NCBI GenBank assembly: GCA_027604705.1
Contig: JADHYV010000007.1
Location: 186,001 to 250,000, forward strand
DNA length: 64,000 nt
Reading direction: 5' to 3'
Source: Allomyces arbusculus
Lineage: Eukaryota > Blastocladiomycota > Blastocladiomycetes > Blastocladiales > Blastocladiaceae
The notes beneath the pieces are model-generated. The model saw nothing but the letters and a program-made list of their open reading frames with translations, did not search any database and was not told the origin of the DNA. Shown piece by piece: positions 32,380 to 44,310 of the stretch. Position numbers and translations under genes: made by a program. Numbering within the stretch: position 1 is the first letter of the stretch; every line of letters starts with the position of its first letter.

Positions 32380-32752
32380 GGCGTTGCGCGCGTGGATCCA
32401 AGGTCTTGCAGCGAGTCGAGCGTCCGTGGTGGGCGGTCAGGGTCGCTGAAGAGGATGAGGCCGTGGTGGTTGACAACGCGGTGGTGGTCATTCACGGAAC
32501 ACGGCCGTGGAACAGCGGCGGTTGCGCGCATGGGCTGGTGCGACGTTGCTGTGTCACGTCCCGCACCACGCCGCGAGACACCCCCCCGAGACGTGACTCG
32601 CGCATGACGTCCCGTGATCGCACCTGGCCGCCAGATCGCTCTTGGAGCTGCAGAATGTCGTCGTGCACGACCCAATCTCCTCACTTCCAAACGACCACCC
32701 CCAGCAACCAACGTCCGCGACGGGCGACCGCCGCCCGCAACCGGCTGCAAGC
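32380..32752. promoter_or_regulatory. Divergent promoter region of the AMMECR1 and Eaf1-like genes
   Basis: 373 bases between start codons of divergent genes. No TATA box is obvious, and nothing else is recognised. Confidence 0.35.
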
Positions 32753-35700
32753 ATGTCCTCGACCCAGGGCCCGCACGACGCGGCCGGGCCCGTTCCAGAC
32801 CGCGAGCGAGTCCTGTACGGGCACCCCCACCCTGTGACCACCAACCACCACGCGAATGACCAATATATGACGCGCAATGCATGGTAATCGACAATATAGG
32901 AGCCGCAACGCGCTCTTGAGTGAGGCCTACTGCCTCATGTCGACCTATGACTCGCCCGCCGCGCTCTTTGACCCGCACCTCCATGACGACACGCCCGAAA
33001 AGCTCGAGTTTTTCCGCCGCCATCCCGTCTCGCTGTTCGTATCTGCGCGCTATGCAAGCATCATCTGAGGGAACTCTCAAATGAATGAATGGACACCGCC
33101 ATTTGTGGCCGGCTGCTGTTCGTGCGTGAGCGTGAGGGATTGCGTGTCGTGTCGTGCCAGGGTCGAATCGAATCTGATGCGTGTCCGGCACCCTCTTCCC
33201 TTGGTTCCCTGTCTATGCTGCTCTCGGCGCGATCCACCAGCACGCAGGTGCGCACCATTGCGCTCTGGACTCGAATATCGCCATGCATCCGTGCTCATCT
33301 CGCGTCGCCAATTTCTTCTAGCAACATACGCTGCTGCAGTTCCCACCGATTCCGCTGTCTATCTACCAGAGTAGGTGCTTGCATGCGACTTGCCCGCTGC
33401 CACCGTCACTCTGGCCGCACAATTAACCCGTTCCCGCCATTTGCCCAGTGTCGGAGCGGCCAATTGCCATCGATTGCACGCTCGCGCCCGTTGACGACCC
33501 ACCGCTCGCAACCGACGTGACCGCGAGCACCGCGAACGGCGCACCGTCTGGCATCGCGTCGAGCGACTCGTCACGCACGGATACGCCCGCGTCGGCAGCG
33601 CTGTACCGCGAGGTGCGCTAATTCCGTTGCCCCGCGGCACCCACCAGCAGCCACCATCCGCGCACCGGCTTTTCCGCGCGACTGATGCTCGCTTCTCCAC
33701 CCCACCAGACGGTCCCCATCGAGCGTACCGGTCTCTACCTACTCGACCACGTGCTCCCTCCCGCGGCCGTCCCGGCCATCGAAGAGCGCCGTCTCGCCGC
33801 CATGAAACTCGAGTGCAAAATGGCTTTGAACCCGCTGCACCGTGCGCTCAAGCACGCGACCAAAGTCGCGACCACCGCCGACTGGGCGACAGCCCTCGAC
33901 GAGGCGCACTACCTGGACGTGCTCGACCGTGTCGGCAAACTGAAAGCCGCGGGCAAATGGTCATTCCGGCAACTGAAGCGGCAACGCATGCCGCCGCGGC
34001 GTATGGCGCACCACGACTATCTGCTCGAGGAAATGGCATGGATGCAGCGCGATTTCGCCGAAGAGCACCGGTTCCGGATCATGGTCTGTGCGACGATCGC
34101 GAGGTGGGTGCGCGAGTACCATGCGACGCGGTCGAGGACGATTGTCGGTGGAAACGCCGCGCAGGTCGTTTCGTATAGGTCCGACCCGGTCCCGGGAGTT
34201 GCACTGCCAGTTGCGAGGTTCAATGCGCACATGGACCCGGACCGCGTGTACCTGGATGCGGTCGAGGCAATGCGCGTCGTGCCCGTCTCGAAGCGCATGT
34301 TGCCGGATGACGACGACGAGGTTGGGGGCGACGTTCTCATGGGCGACGACGGTGCCGTCTCGGCCCCGATCGCGTGGCCGCCACCGGTTGAACCCATGAT
34401 CCAGGTCACCGCCGTCTCGCCGCCCGTTCCGTCCGCACCGGCACCCGCTGCCGCGTCCACCGACGCGACCGCGACCGCCGCACCCGGTTCCGCACTCTCC
34501 ATCACCACCACCGATGATGCCGCCACCCCCACCGCTGCCGCGGACCCACCACGACCGGCGCTCCCGTTCTTGTCGCGCAAGCGCGACGGCTCGGGCCAGA
34601 ACAACGTCCTGCTGCACTTACCGTCGGATGTGGCCTCGGTCGTGCGCACGCCGGGCCCTGCATGGAACCCGGACGAGGACGAGATGCTGATCCAGCTCGC
34701 GCGCGAGTACCACTTCAACTTCCGTCTCGTCGCCGACTGCATCAACTCGCACCACCGCCGCGGGACCGTGAAACGACTCGCAGCGCATTGCTACGAGCGG
34801 TTCATTCACTTGTCCGAGGAACAGCAGAAGGCCAAGAATGGTGGTGCTGCGGCGTCAAGTCCCGCAGGCAGCGCACCAGCACCGCTCGCTGCGGCGGTCG
34901 GGCTCGGTGGTGCCACGGCGGGATCGTCGTCGTCGTCGGCCGCGGCGCGGTCGCACGAGCTGACAATGCAGCAGCAGCGGCTGCTCAAGGACGGGATCAA
35001 GAAGCGGAAACTGCGGCACGTCGAGTTCCTGGACCATATCCAGCATGCCGTGTCGCGGCGCGAGCAGAACCGGCAGGCACAGGAACAAGCGTCGGCCGCG
35101 TCGGCTGCAGCCGCAGCCGCCGCGCAACCGCCCGTGCCACCGACTGACGCGAGCAAGGAGGCCGTCAAGATCCCGACGCCACTTGATATCAGTCGCGCGA
35201 AGTGGGAGCTCGAAGAAAAGCAGCGTCGTGACCAGCTGCAGATGCAGAGCCGCAACGCGCAGGCCGCGAACTTGCAGGCGTTTGGGAATCTTGCACGACC
35301 GCTTGCTGCAAATGTCGCTGCGGCAAGGGGCACGCCCGGGTCCGCGGGACCGGGACTGCAAGGGCAGCCGACGCCGGGACAGCCGCAGCAGATGGTTGCA
35401 ACAGCAGCGGCGGCTGCGGCTGCGGCGGCCGCCGCGTCGTCCGGCGCCGACCAGGCACGGAGCCCGGCAATGGCCAAGCACGGCGGTGCACCGCAGGCGC
35501 CGTCGCCCATGGTCTTGACAAACGGCGCGGGGAACGCGCCGAACGCGACGGCCATGGCCGCGGCGGCCGCGGTGGCAGCAGCAGCGGCGGCGGGGCAGCA
35601 GGGTCCGTCGACCCCGTTGGTCGGGAACCAGGTGGCCATGGCGCAGCAAGTGCAGATCGCGCGGCTCTTTGCGCAACAGCAACAGCAGCAACGGCTGCAA

Positions 35701-38700
35701 CAAATGCAGCAGCAGTTCCAGCACGCGTCGCAGCAGTCGCTCGCGCAGCCCATGCCCAATTCGGCGCAAGGAACGCCGGCGCCAACGGGCCCGCCCGCAC
35801 CACCGACGCAGCCGCAAATGATGCCGCATCTCGTCTCGGCCCCGCTCCCGCTCGCCGCACCGGCACCGGCACCGCCCGCCACGTCCGTGCAAGTGACCGT
35901 TGGTCCGGCATTGCCTGCACCGGCACCGTCGGCGACCGCGCAGTCGATGCTCCCGAACGCGAACCAGGCCGCGAAACCCACCATGTCGCTGCCTACGGGC
36001 ACGCCCGCACCGATGCCGATGCATTTCTCGGCACCCGGCCAGGGGATCCCGCTGCACATTCAGCAGCAGCTCGCGGCGCAGTTGCCACACTTGCGCAACA
36101 TGACTCCCGAGTTGCAGGCATTATTCCAGCGCAATATGCGTCCAGGAACGGCGGGGCCCGTGCCAGCGAACGTTGCGGCGGCCGCCGCGCAGAAAATCTT
36201 GTTCCAGCAGCAGCATCACCAGTTGCAGCAGCAGCAGCTCCAACAGCAGCAACAGCTCCAACAACAGCAGCAGCTCCAGCAACAGCAGTTCCAGCAACAG
36301 CAAGCGCAGCAGCAACAGCAAGCGCAGCAGCAACATCAATTGCAGCAGCAAGCACAAGCCGCGGCGGTCGCGCAAGCTGCGGCCGCGGCGCAAGCGCGCA
36401 GTATGACGCCAGCACCACAAGGCACTCCCGGGCCGGGCACGACGCCGCCCGTGCAGGCTGGCAGCTACCAGCCGATGCACCAGCCGTCGGCGACTCCCGG
36501 CCCACCGTCGGCGCCGTCGAACCCGCCCACGCCACAGCTCCCCGTGCAGCAAATCCAGGTCGGGCAAGTGCACCAACAGCAGCAGCCGTCGCAGTCGCTG
36601 TCGCAACCGGCACCACCACCACCACCGCCGCCCGTGCATCAGCAGCCGCAGCAACGCGTCTCGATCGGGCAACAAGTGCATTTGCAGTCACCTGTCGCGG
36701 CCGTGGCGGCCGCGGCAGCAGCGGCATCGACGCGCCCGAGCTCGGTCCCGCCGCAGATCCCGACCCCATCGAGCGCACCGGCGCCAACGGTGCTCGGCAC
36801 GGGTGCGACAAGCTTGCAGTCGCCCACGGCACTCGCCTCCTCGCCCGCGACCGGGAATTTGTCGGCATCGGGACCACCACCTACGCCGCAACCGCAGCCG
36901 CATCTGCTCACGGGCCAAGTCGGCGGGGTCCAACCGTCAATTCCGCCCGCACCGACCCCGCCACAAATGACGCCGCCGAATTCGACCCCACCGCAAATGA
37001 CCCCGCCGCAATCGCAGGCGCAACCGCTGCCGATGGCCATGTCGCAACCGCAGCCGCCACCACCACCGTCGCAACCCGGTACGCCGCCCAACCTCATGAC
37101 GGCCTTGGCCATGAACCAGCGCAACTTGATGCTGCAGCAACAACAGCACCAGCAGCAGCTTGCCGCGCAATTGCGGTACCAGCAGCTGGCCGCGGCCGCG
37201 GCCGCGCAACAGCATGCCGTTTCGCAAGCGGCCGCAGCAGCCACCCTCGCCAGCCAAGGGCAGCAGCAGCCGTTGCACGTGCGGTCCGCAAGCGCACCAA
37301 CACCGCCGACGGCAAGTGTCCCCGGGTCGCGCGTATCGCTGCCCGTCGCGAGCACGCCGGGGTCGCTTGGCTCGTCGCTGCAGGCAAGTCCGGCAATGCC
37401 GGCGCCGCTCGTCCCACCATCGGCATCGAACTTGTCTTCGACGAAGACACCGGCAACCGATTTGCTCGACAAGGACCGCGCGTCGTCGAGCATGTCGGAC
37501 CCGGTCAAGAAGACGACGACGTTGCCCACGTCCACGGTGTCAGTCCCTGTCCGGCCCGCGACGCTGCCGGCTCCACTTCCTTCTGCGACCAATCCGGCAG
37601 TATCGGTCGGCGGCGGCATGCCTGTGGCCAACAACGTTCAAGCGACTATGCCAATGACGTCGCTGGCCACGTCGATGCCGCCCTCATCGATCCCGGGCAT
37701 GCAGCCGAACCTGGGCCAGTCGCTCCTGCCGCAGCCAGGCATGGGTCACCCGGGTCTACCGCCGCAAATGCAGGCCGGTGCGCTGCGCATGGTCCCGCTG
37801 GGCCTGCACGGCATGCCCGGCTTGCCGCTCGCGTATCAGTCGTTGCCGCAAATGGTGCTCCGCGGGATCCCCGGGATGCAGTTCCGACCAGGAGGATTGG
37901 GTATTGGGCCGGGCTTGCATCCAGCGCATGTTGCGGCCGCTTTTTCCGCGGCGGGGCTCTCGCCTTCGTACAGCCACGCGCTGAACGCTGCTGCTGCCGC
38001 CGCGGCCGCGGCTAACTCGGCGGCGCTGTCGCAGCAGCAGCACCAAGCCGCCGGGTCGGTGAGCGGCACGCCCGCGCCCATGACCACAGTCCCGCCACCC
38101 GCGGCTGCGCCTGCCCCACAGACAGGCACGACGGCGCCCAGCTCTTCCAGTACGCATCACTTTTCATAATTCCACTGCATCATGTTCCTGCGGTCCCCCA
38201 CTGGTTCTCTGTTCAGGAGCTACTGGGGCACGCGCTGCCCACCGCAACGCGACCTAATCTCGCGCCCAATTCCTCTGCCCAGACCAAGAGTAACCGGCGC
38301 TTCGTTTCCCTTTTTTGCTCACCTGCCTTGCCCTAGACCTGGCTGCGCCGCTGCCTGTGCCGTTCCCGGCAGCGCCGGCTGGACCGGTCCCTATCCCCGT
38401 CGCTCGCTCCCTCCCCCCTTCTGCTGCTGCACTCCCCGTCCCTGTCATTCCGCCACCCAATATCCCTGTCCCGGCCTCTGCCCCTGCTGTTTCTACGTCC
38501 TTGCCGCCGCGCCCGGCGCCGCTCCCACCGCTGACAACCGCGAGCGCACCGCCCTCCCTTGCATCACCTGTCCCGCCTCCCGCTGGACCGTCAACTCTGG
38601 CTTCGGCCATCCGACACGTCCCGCCGTCCACCGACCGCGCACGAGGTGTTGTCGCCGCGACCCGGCCCACGACGGGTACCGTAGTTCCGCCGACTGTCAC

Positions 38701-39514
38701 GTCCGCAAGCCCGGCCACGTCGAACACGGCGTCCGCGACCGTAGCAGAACTCGTGCCACGGCCCGTTGTTCCTTCCCCGCATGCGGTCGTCACGTCGGTG
38801 CCGATCCCGCCATCGTCGTCAGCTGCGTTGCCCTTCCCGTCAGCGCAACCGCGCGGTGCGGGCGTGCCGGCCGCGGCTCCGCGAACGGGGGCGCCGCCCG
38901 CCGTCTCAGTCGCGTTTTCCATGACGCCGGCGTCGGCCGCCGCGCCGCCGCCCCCGGCGGGATCGACTGCGATACCGGTGCCTGCGACTGCAAGACCCGC
39001 GGTACCGGCAGCGGCAGCGGCACCCACACACGCGGGTGCGGTCCTTTCGCAACCTGGTGCGGCGCCCGTTCCCGCGACGACGGCCTTGCCCGCCGCCGCA
39101 CCAGTGCCCGCAGCACCGAATCCAGTCCCGGCCGCGACTTCCGCACCCGCACCGACTCCCATCCTCACCACAACGTTGACGCCGGCGGCCGCCGCGCCCA
39201 AGCCGACGACGGCCGCCGCGTCGATGCCCGCGTCGCCGCTCTCGTCCCCGGATCCGTCCCCGTCGCCGCCGATCAAGCACCCGGCTGCAGCCCCCACCAC
39301 GAAGGCGGCCGCGCCGGCCAAGGAGCGTGTCGTGAATGTTGACGGTGATGAAGACGAGGAGGACGAGGAAGAGGAAGAAGAGGAGTCGGAACCGGAACCG
39401 GAGCCAATTGCAAAGCGGCGATCGACGCGGGTCGCGATGCGGAATGCGCGCGCGCGGTTGGTGGAGGAGAGTAGTGATGAGAATGAGGAGGAAGAAGAGG
39501 TTGAGCAGGAGGAG

Positions 39515-39545
<31 letters not shown>

Positions 39546-39625
39546 CCAAGGAGGAGGAGCCGAAGCGACCGCCGCCGCCCAAGCGCGCGCCGCCCAGGCG
39601 GCGAGGACGGAAACGGCGGTGGTGA
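32753..39625 (+). CDS. eaf1: Eaf1/Vid21-like HSA-SANT scaffold of the NuA4 histone acetyltransferase
   Basis: Eaf1/Vid21 (p400-related) assembles the NuA4 complex in the nucleus. Exons 32753-32814, 32900-33038, 33340-33370 (31 nt), 33449-33612, 33709-38149 and 38337-39625 sum to 2041 aa, every phase consistent. The N-terminal block RNALLSEAYCLMSTYDSP ... KLEFFRRHPVSLF joins across a microexon (FPPIPLSIYQ) to ERPIAIDCTLAPVD. The HSA domain (KWSFRQLKRQRMPPRRMAHH ... WMQRDFAEEHRFRIMVCATI, about 215-275) binds actin-related proteins. The SANT/Myb domain (WNPDEDEMLIQLAREYHFNF ... HCYERFIHL, about 450-495) follows. Then come more than 1,000 residues of Gln/Ala/Pro-rich sequence. A 187-nt intron with GTACGC donor joins a last exon that is Pro/Ala-rich and ends in a Glu/Asp-rich and then basic tail (KRAPPRRRGRKRRW). 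If that intron is retained the protein ends at TAA 38167-38169. Confidence 0.85.
36193..36358 (+). repeat. CAG/CAA repeat coding a poly-Gln tract
   Basis: Imperfect CAG/CAA repeat inside the Eaf1-like gene coding long Gln runs broken by Leu, His and Ala. Length may vary between strains. Confidence 0.85.
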
Positions 39626-40221
39626 GTATGTGAGCGAGCGAGCGGATGGGTGTAAATATAGTATCGGATCCAGCGATGCGACGACGATTCACGGGTTGTT
39701 CTTCGCGACATGCAGGAGCGCGTTGTGATCGCGACGGTTACGACGTTAACGAGAATCAACTCCATGAACTCGCTCTGAATGTTGTGATCGGGCCACAGGG
39801 CATCCCCTCCACCCATTTCTACTTGCCCAGTCACGCGAAGGAACCAAGAAGTGAAGAGAGGCAGGCTGAACGGATCTGTACTGTTCTTTGGTCACGCAGA
39901 CCGTCCTTGCGTCCGCAGCCGACAAAGACCAGCCCAGTTTGGTATGTAATGGGGAGAGAGAGGGAGAGGCACGACTTGATGAAGGAACCAAAACGATCGC
40001 ACAACGACCAGGCAGGCCATTACTGCGGCGCGCGGGGACAGTCTCCACCCGCGCGCCTGCAAAAAGGAACTAGAGAGAGGGAGTGGGAAAGCTCGACGGG
40101 AACGCAGGCAAGAACGCAACGTGAGAAAGCAAGAGAGGAGAAACAGAGAAGTGGGTGTCGTTGTGGGGTGTCAAGCAAAACCAAAATGCGGCGCAATCAG
40201 CAGCAGCCAGAACTAAGAGAT
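39626..40221. other. Convergent 3' region
   Basis: About 600 bases between the 3' ends of the Eaf1-like gene and the methyltransferase/ATP-grasp gene. GA-rich, no gene recognised. Confidence 0.45.
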
Positions 40222-43074
40222 TTACGCGTCGATCTCGTCCACAAACGGCGCCGCCGGGGGAGCCTGCCGACGCACGCGATCCCAGCCGACATGCAAGATC
40301 ATCATGACCAAGTCGGCATACGACTTGCCCTCGATCCGCGCCATATGCGCGAGCTTGCCGTCCCAGCACCAACCCGGGTTTGGGTTGACTTCCAATAGCT
40401 TGATCCGTCCCGCCAACGCCTCGGCCTCGGCGGCATTCAGGTACTTTTCCACTGGCTGATCGCCGTCAGCCGCCGCGCCACCAGCGGGGGCACGCGTCGC
40501 CGTGCACCACGTCGGCAGAGGCGCGTCGGCGCGGAAATCGAACCGCGCATAGTCGCGGCACCCGAGCCGTTCAAAGAGGACGGCGCACCGCGCGAACACG
40601 AGTCGCAGGACCGAGTCCGGCAACTTGGCGCGCAGGAACTGGATGTCGTTCCAGTACGGCGACGTCGGGTCCCACTTGGACTCGAACCCGAGAATTGGGA
40701 CGAGGTGCCGCTGCTCGATGGCCGAGTAGTCGACTTGGAGGACCGGCAAGAAGTGGAGGCCCGAGTCCGGGTTACCAATCACACCCACAGAAAATTCGGG
40801 CCCGGACAAATACTCTTGCACGATCACGTCGCCAAGGTGCTGGTGGTAGAGGTCGCACACGTAGGCGTGCAGCTCGGTCGCGTCGTGCACGAGCGACCGC
40901 ACCGTGATCCCGAGCGAGTTGTCGCCGCGCATCGGTTTCACAAATGCCGGGTAAGTCACGCCGTCGGCGCGCACATGCCGATCGAGCGCGGCCGCGCCGA
41001 GTTCCGTCGGGGGCACGTGAGCGGCTAGCGAGTTGCCGAGATAATACGACTCGCGCGGGGTCGGGACGCCGAGGGCGCGCGCCGTCGAGTTGACGAGCCC
41101 CTTGTCGTAGCAGAACCCGAGCGAGAGCGGGCCCGCGCCCGAGTAGGGCAGCTGCAGGAGCTCGAGGAGCGCCGGCACATGCAGTTCCTGGAGCGCGTCG
41201 TTGCGGAATCCTTCGTCGCACAGGTTGAAGACAAAGACATTGTCGCGCAAGTGCGGGTGCGCCGCAATAGCTCCGAGTTCGGCGAGGAGCTTGCTGTGCC
41301 GCTCAAAGATGCGCAGTTGGCCCTTGGTCTCGTTCCAGAGCGGACGCAGCACGTCGTAGAGCTTTTCGCGCGTGGCCAGGTCCTCGGCGTTCCAGGTATC
41401 GTTGAGCTTGCCAATACAGGCCAGGCTCGGGTCGCCCATGAGCACAATCAGGTGCGGGATCTCGGGTGGCGGCACGGGCGACGGGAACGCGCCCGTCGTG
41501 AGGTGCAGTTGCAAGTGTAGCGCCATGGCCTGCGACGGCGCGAGCCGGTCGTGCAAGTAGACGCCCGAGTCAGGCGCGGCCAGATCGTCCTCATGGTCGC
41601 TGGTCGACGCCGACGATCCGAGCGTCGAGGTCGACTCGTTTTCCTCGGTCGACGACTCGTTCAGGTCGAGGCTCGCGAGCTGGCTGGTCGGCACCGACAC
41701 AGCGGCAGACACGGGCTGCGGCAGCTGCACTTGCTGCACGGGCGGGCTCACCCACGCCGGGTAGTCTGGGTCCGTGGCGCGGTCCTTGACGCCGAGCACG
41801 AGCAGTCGCTGGCCCATCATGCCGAGATCCTCTTGCCGCTTGCTCAGGTCCTTGGCCGCGGTCATGATCTCGGGCACCGTCGGTGGCGACGCGCCCGTCG
41901 CGTTCCCAACGACTGATGAGGCCGAGGCCAGTCCACCGACCGCGTTCCCGCCAACGGAAATCGTGTGCAGCGGCAAGACGGGCGTGGGCGCGGCCGAAGA
42001 CCGTGTCGACGGCGGCGTGGTGCGCTCGTGCTTTTCGCGCGCGGGCGTATACAGTGCCATTTCCAGCAGCATCTCCATTTCGTCGCGCTCGTAGAGCCGT
42101 TCCGCGTAAAACTGGTCGCGGATCACACCCTTGTTCACGTCTGTGACGACCTCGCGCGAGACGAGGGCCTTGCCGTCCTTGGCCAGCTGCCGCTCGCGGC
42201 AGACAAAGGTATCGTCGTCGATCCACTCCCACGACCGCGGCGAATAGTTTTGCTTCATGTACCGCCCATCGGCCAGGTCCACGACCAGGTAGGCGCCGAG
42301 CCGCGAGACGCGGTGCGCCTCACGCAACACTTGCAGGTCCGACGCCGTCGACGAAAAGTAGCCAAACGAGTTGCCCATTATCAGGACCAGATCGTACGTG
42401 TCGGGAGCGGCGGGCACCGTGCGGCAGTCGCCGACGGTGAACGTGCACCGTTCAGCAACGCCCATGGCGGCCGCCCGATCGCGCGCGAGCTCAATCAGGT
42501 ACTGCGACTGGTCGTGGCCGTGCAAGTGCAGTCGCGGGTACCGGCGCGCGAGCTCGAGCAGGTGCCGCCCTTGGCCGCAGCACAGGTCGAGCACGTGTAC
42601 GGGCGCCGCGGGCGCAGACTTGTCGGCACCGTCGGCGGTGGCACTCGCTCCGGCCTCGGACCCGCGCCGTAAAATTGCGGCGACGTACGGGTAGGATTCG
42701 AGCATGTCGACCTCGGACCGCGTCACGTCCGGGTCCTCGACAACGTCGCCGTCAGTCTTGAGGTAGAAGTCGTCAGCAAAGACGTGCTTCCACCAGGCCT
42801 GCGGCACGTTCGACTCGAGGTTGCCAACGCGGCCGCGGCAGATGCGCGGCTTGGTGGTCGTGGTCTTGGCCGCATGGTCGACCGTCTTGCCGTTGGCCTG
42901 CTGCTGCTGCTGCTGCTGCTGCTGCGCGGCCGACGACTTGTTCGTCGACGACTTGCGATGGCCTGAACGCGCGGCATTGGCGTGCTTGCCCGTGATTTTG
43001 CGCGGGTCAACGATGGTTAGGCCGGCCTTGGCGCTTGTCGGGCGCGCCATCCCCGAGTTCTGGAGCGTCGCCAT
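40222..43074 (-). CDS. Fusion of a SAM-dependent methyltransferase and an ATP-grasp (D-Ala-D-Ala ligase-like) domain
   Basis: Intronless, 950 aa from ATG 43074 (context CAGCCATGG). The N-terminus has nine Gln coded by CAG (51-59). A class I methyltransferase follows: motif I VLDLCCGQGRHLLELARRYP (161-180), HGHDQSQYLIELAR, FTVGDCRTVP, YDLVLIMGNSFGYFSS. After a Ser/Pro-rich linker comes an ATP-grasp half similar to D-Ala-D-Ala ligases: VFVFNLCDEGF, LPYSGAGPLSLGFCYDKGLV, YPAFVKPMRGDNSLGITVRS, VQEYLSGPEFSVGV and the metal-binding end KLLEVNPNPGW. Ligases of this fold join a carboxylate to an amine with ATP, so an enzyme that both methylates and couples small molecules is plausible, but the substrate is unknown. 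An upstream in-frame ATG at 43152 lies only about 25 bases from a TATA box and is less likely. Confidence 0.85.
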   Translation of the reverse strand: MATLQNSGMARPTSAKAGLTIVDPRKITGKHANAARSGHRKSSTNKSSAAQQQQQQQQQANGKTVDHAAKTTTTKPRICRGRVGNLESNVPQAWWKHVFADDFYLKTDGDVVEDPDVTRSEVDMLESYPYVAAILRRGSEAGASATADGADKSAPAAPVHVLDLCCGQGRHLLELARRYPRLHLHGHDQSQYLIELARDRAAAMGVAERCTFTVGDCRTVPAAPDTYDLVLIMGNSFGYFSSTASDLQVLREAHRVSRLGAYLVVDLADGRYMKQNYSPRSWEWIDDDTFVCRERQLAKDGKALVSREVVTDVNKGVIRDQFYAERLYERDEMEMLLEMALYTPAREKHERTTPPSTRSSAAPTPVLPLHTISVGGNAVGGLASASSVVGNATGASPPTVPEIMTAAKDLSKRQEDLGMMGQRLLVLGVKDRATDPDYPAWVSPPVQQVQLPQPVSAAVSVPTSQLASLDLNESSTEENESTSTLGSSASTSDHEDDLAAPDSGVYLHDRLAPSQAMALHLQLHLTTGAFPSPVPPPEIPHLIVLMGDPSLACIGKLNDTWNAEDLATREKLYDVLRPLWNETKGQLRIFERHSKLLAELGAIAAHPHLRDNVFVFNLCDEGFRNDALQELHVPALLELLQLPYSGAGPLSLGFCYDKGLVNSTARALGVPTPRESYYLGNSLAAHVPPTELGAAALDRHVRADGVTYPAFVKPMRGDNSLGITVRSLVHDATELHAYVCDLYHQHLGDVIVQEYLSGPEFSVGVIGNPDSGLHFLPVLQVDYSAIEQRHLVPILGFESKWDPTSPYWNDIQFLRAKLPDSVLRLVFARCAVLFERLGCRDYARFDFRADAPLPTWCTATRAPAGGAAADGDQPVEKYLNAAEAEALAGRIKLLEVNPNPGWCWDGKLAHMARIEGKSYADLVMMILHVGWDRVRRQAPPAAPFVDEIDA

Positions 43075-44310
43075 GGCTGAGAGTCTGATGATCACGGTCA
43101 CGACTGACAGCTGATCAGAACGCTGCATTCGCTGAATTGCGCAATCCGACATGGAGAGAGAGCCACGCCGTACCGTTATATACTGCCGATTTGGAACACT
43201 GATTCAGATGCGCGCGGGAGCGAATTAAGTCGCGGCGAGCCCTGTTTTTCGATATCCGACCAGACGCGCCCAGCGTTAGACTGCGAAACCACGATTCACA
43301 CCAGCACTGGCGTGCGCTCCTCGGCATGAACAATAGGCTTGTGCTGAAATGCGTACCAACGGTCTTGGATGACCCAAAGAAACCTCGTGCCAAAAACGCG
43401 TCAGATCAGCGACCAGTCTCGGACCAGCAAGTCGGGCCACCCACTTGACTGCCCTCCCGGAGGTCTCCGTGTTCAAGTTGATCTCCACAGCGCTGAAGTC
43501 GCGCCGGAATGCGAGATGCGATCAGGCGCCGCGCACTGATCCAAAAATGAGCGAGTGCGCGAGCGTGGTCGGGCGGGGTGCTGGCTGCGGGGGACGCAAG
43601 TCGGGGAGCAAATCAGGCAACGCGTCCGTCGCGATGGTTCCTTGCTGAGTTCGGGCGGGCGAGTTGGCGGGGAGGGAGAAGACGCTCCCTCGGCCCCTTC
43701 GCGCGCGACACGCGTTTTTGGCGAGCACAGATGCTGCACTTGGTGCTCTTCCTGCCGTCGCTGCTGCTACTGCCGGCCAGCCCTCATTGTGCTGACGCCC
43801 CGTGCGTGCTCAGCACGGTCCCGACCTGTCAATCATCATATGATCATCACGGCCACCACGGCAGGGCGGGCACGGCGCGTGTTTCCCGCGCACACGGCAC
43901 ACCGGGAACAAGCTTGCCCTGACATTCTCACGGCGCGGGCATGGCGGTGGCCGGCTGGGTTTGCAGGAAGTCGCCAGGACCCGGCGTCGGAATGCGAACT
44001 TGGGTCGGACTTGATCAACGGTGGTGTGAACGGCCGCGGCGTGTGGTCAATGCCGCGGCTCGGATGGGAAAGGAGAGCCATTGCGTCCAAGTCAGACACG
44101 CGTGAAGTCCATTGGGTGTGGCAGGTGCAGCAACGGGCTGGGCCTCTCGTCGCGTGACCGCGTGGACTGCTTCAACCCAAACTGCAGTTCCTTTGCTGAT
44201 TCGGCGGCGCCAACCCGCCAACCCGCCGAACGAGCCGGCGATCCTGCTGCGACTTCATGCATTCGGCAAGCGAGAGTTCTGCAACTGCTTGACCGTGCCC
44301 ACCACCCGTC
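43075..44310. promoter_or_regulatory. Divergent intergenic region with a TATA box for the methyltransferase/ATP-grasp gene
   Basis: About 1.2 kb between divergent genes. On the minus strand a TATATAA motif lies at 43176-43183, about 100 bases before the chosen ATG. No other gene is recognised; the frames here are inconsistent. Confidence 0.45.

Noticed and set aside
33039-33339. Frames in the Eaf1 second intron (33089-33520)
   Set aside because: They do not join in phase with neighbouring exons, while the 31-nt microexon at 33340-33370 does and gives a sensible sequence.
34806-37634. Long antisense frames (245-417 codons) in the Eaf1-like gene
   Set aside because: Cys/Ala/Gly or Leu/Arg-rich translations of the CAG/GCN repeats; not coding.
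38254-39834. 526-codon antisense frame opposite the Eaf1 last exon
   Set aside because: Ser- and Gly/Ala-rich translation of the Glu and Pro repeats in reverse; no start context or motif.
43075-43152. Upstream in-frame ATG (43152) as start of the methyltransferase/ATP-grasp protein
   Set aside because: It lies only about 25 bases from the TATA box, so it would be at or before the transcription start; ATG 43074 has the better context.
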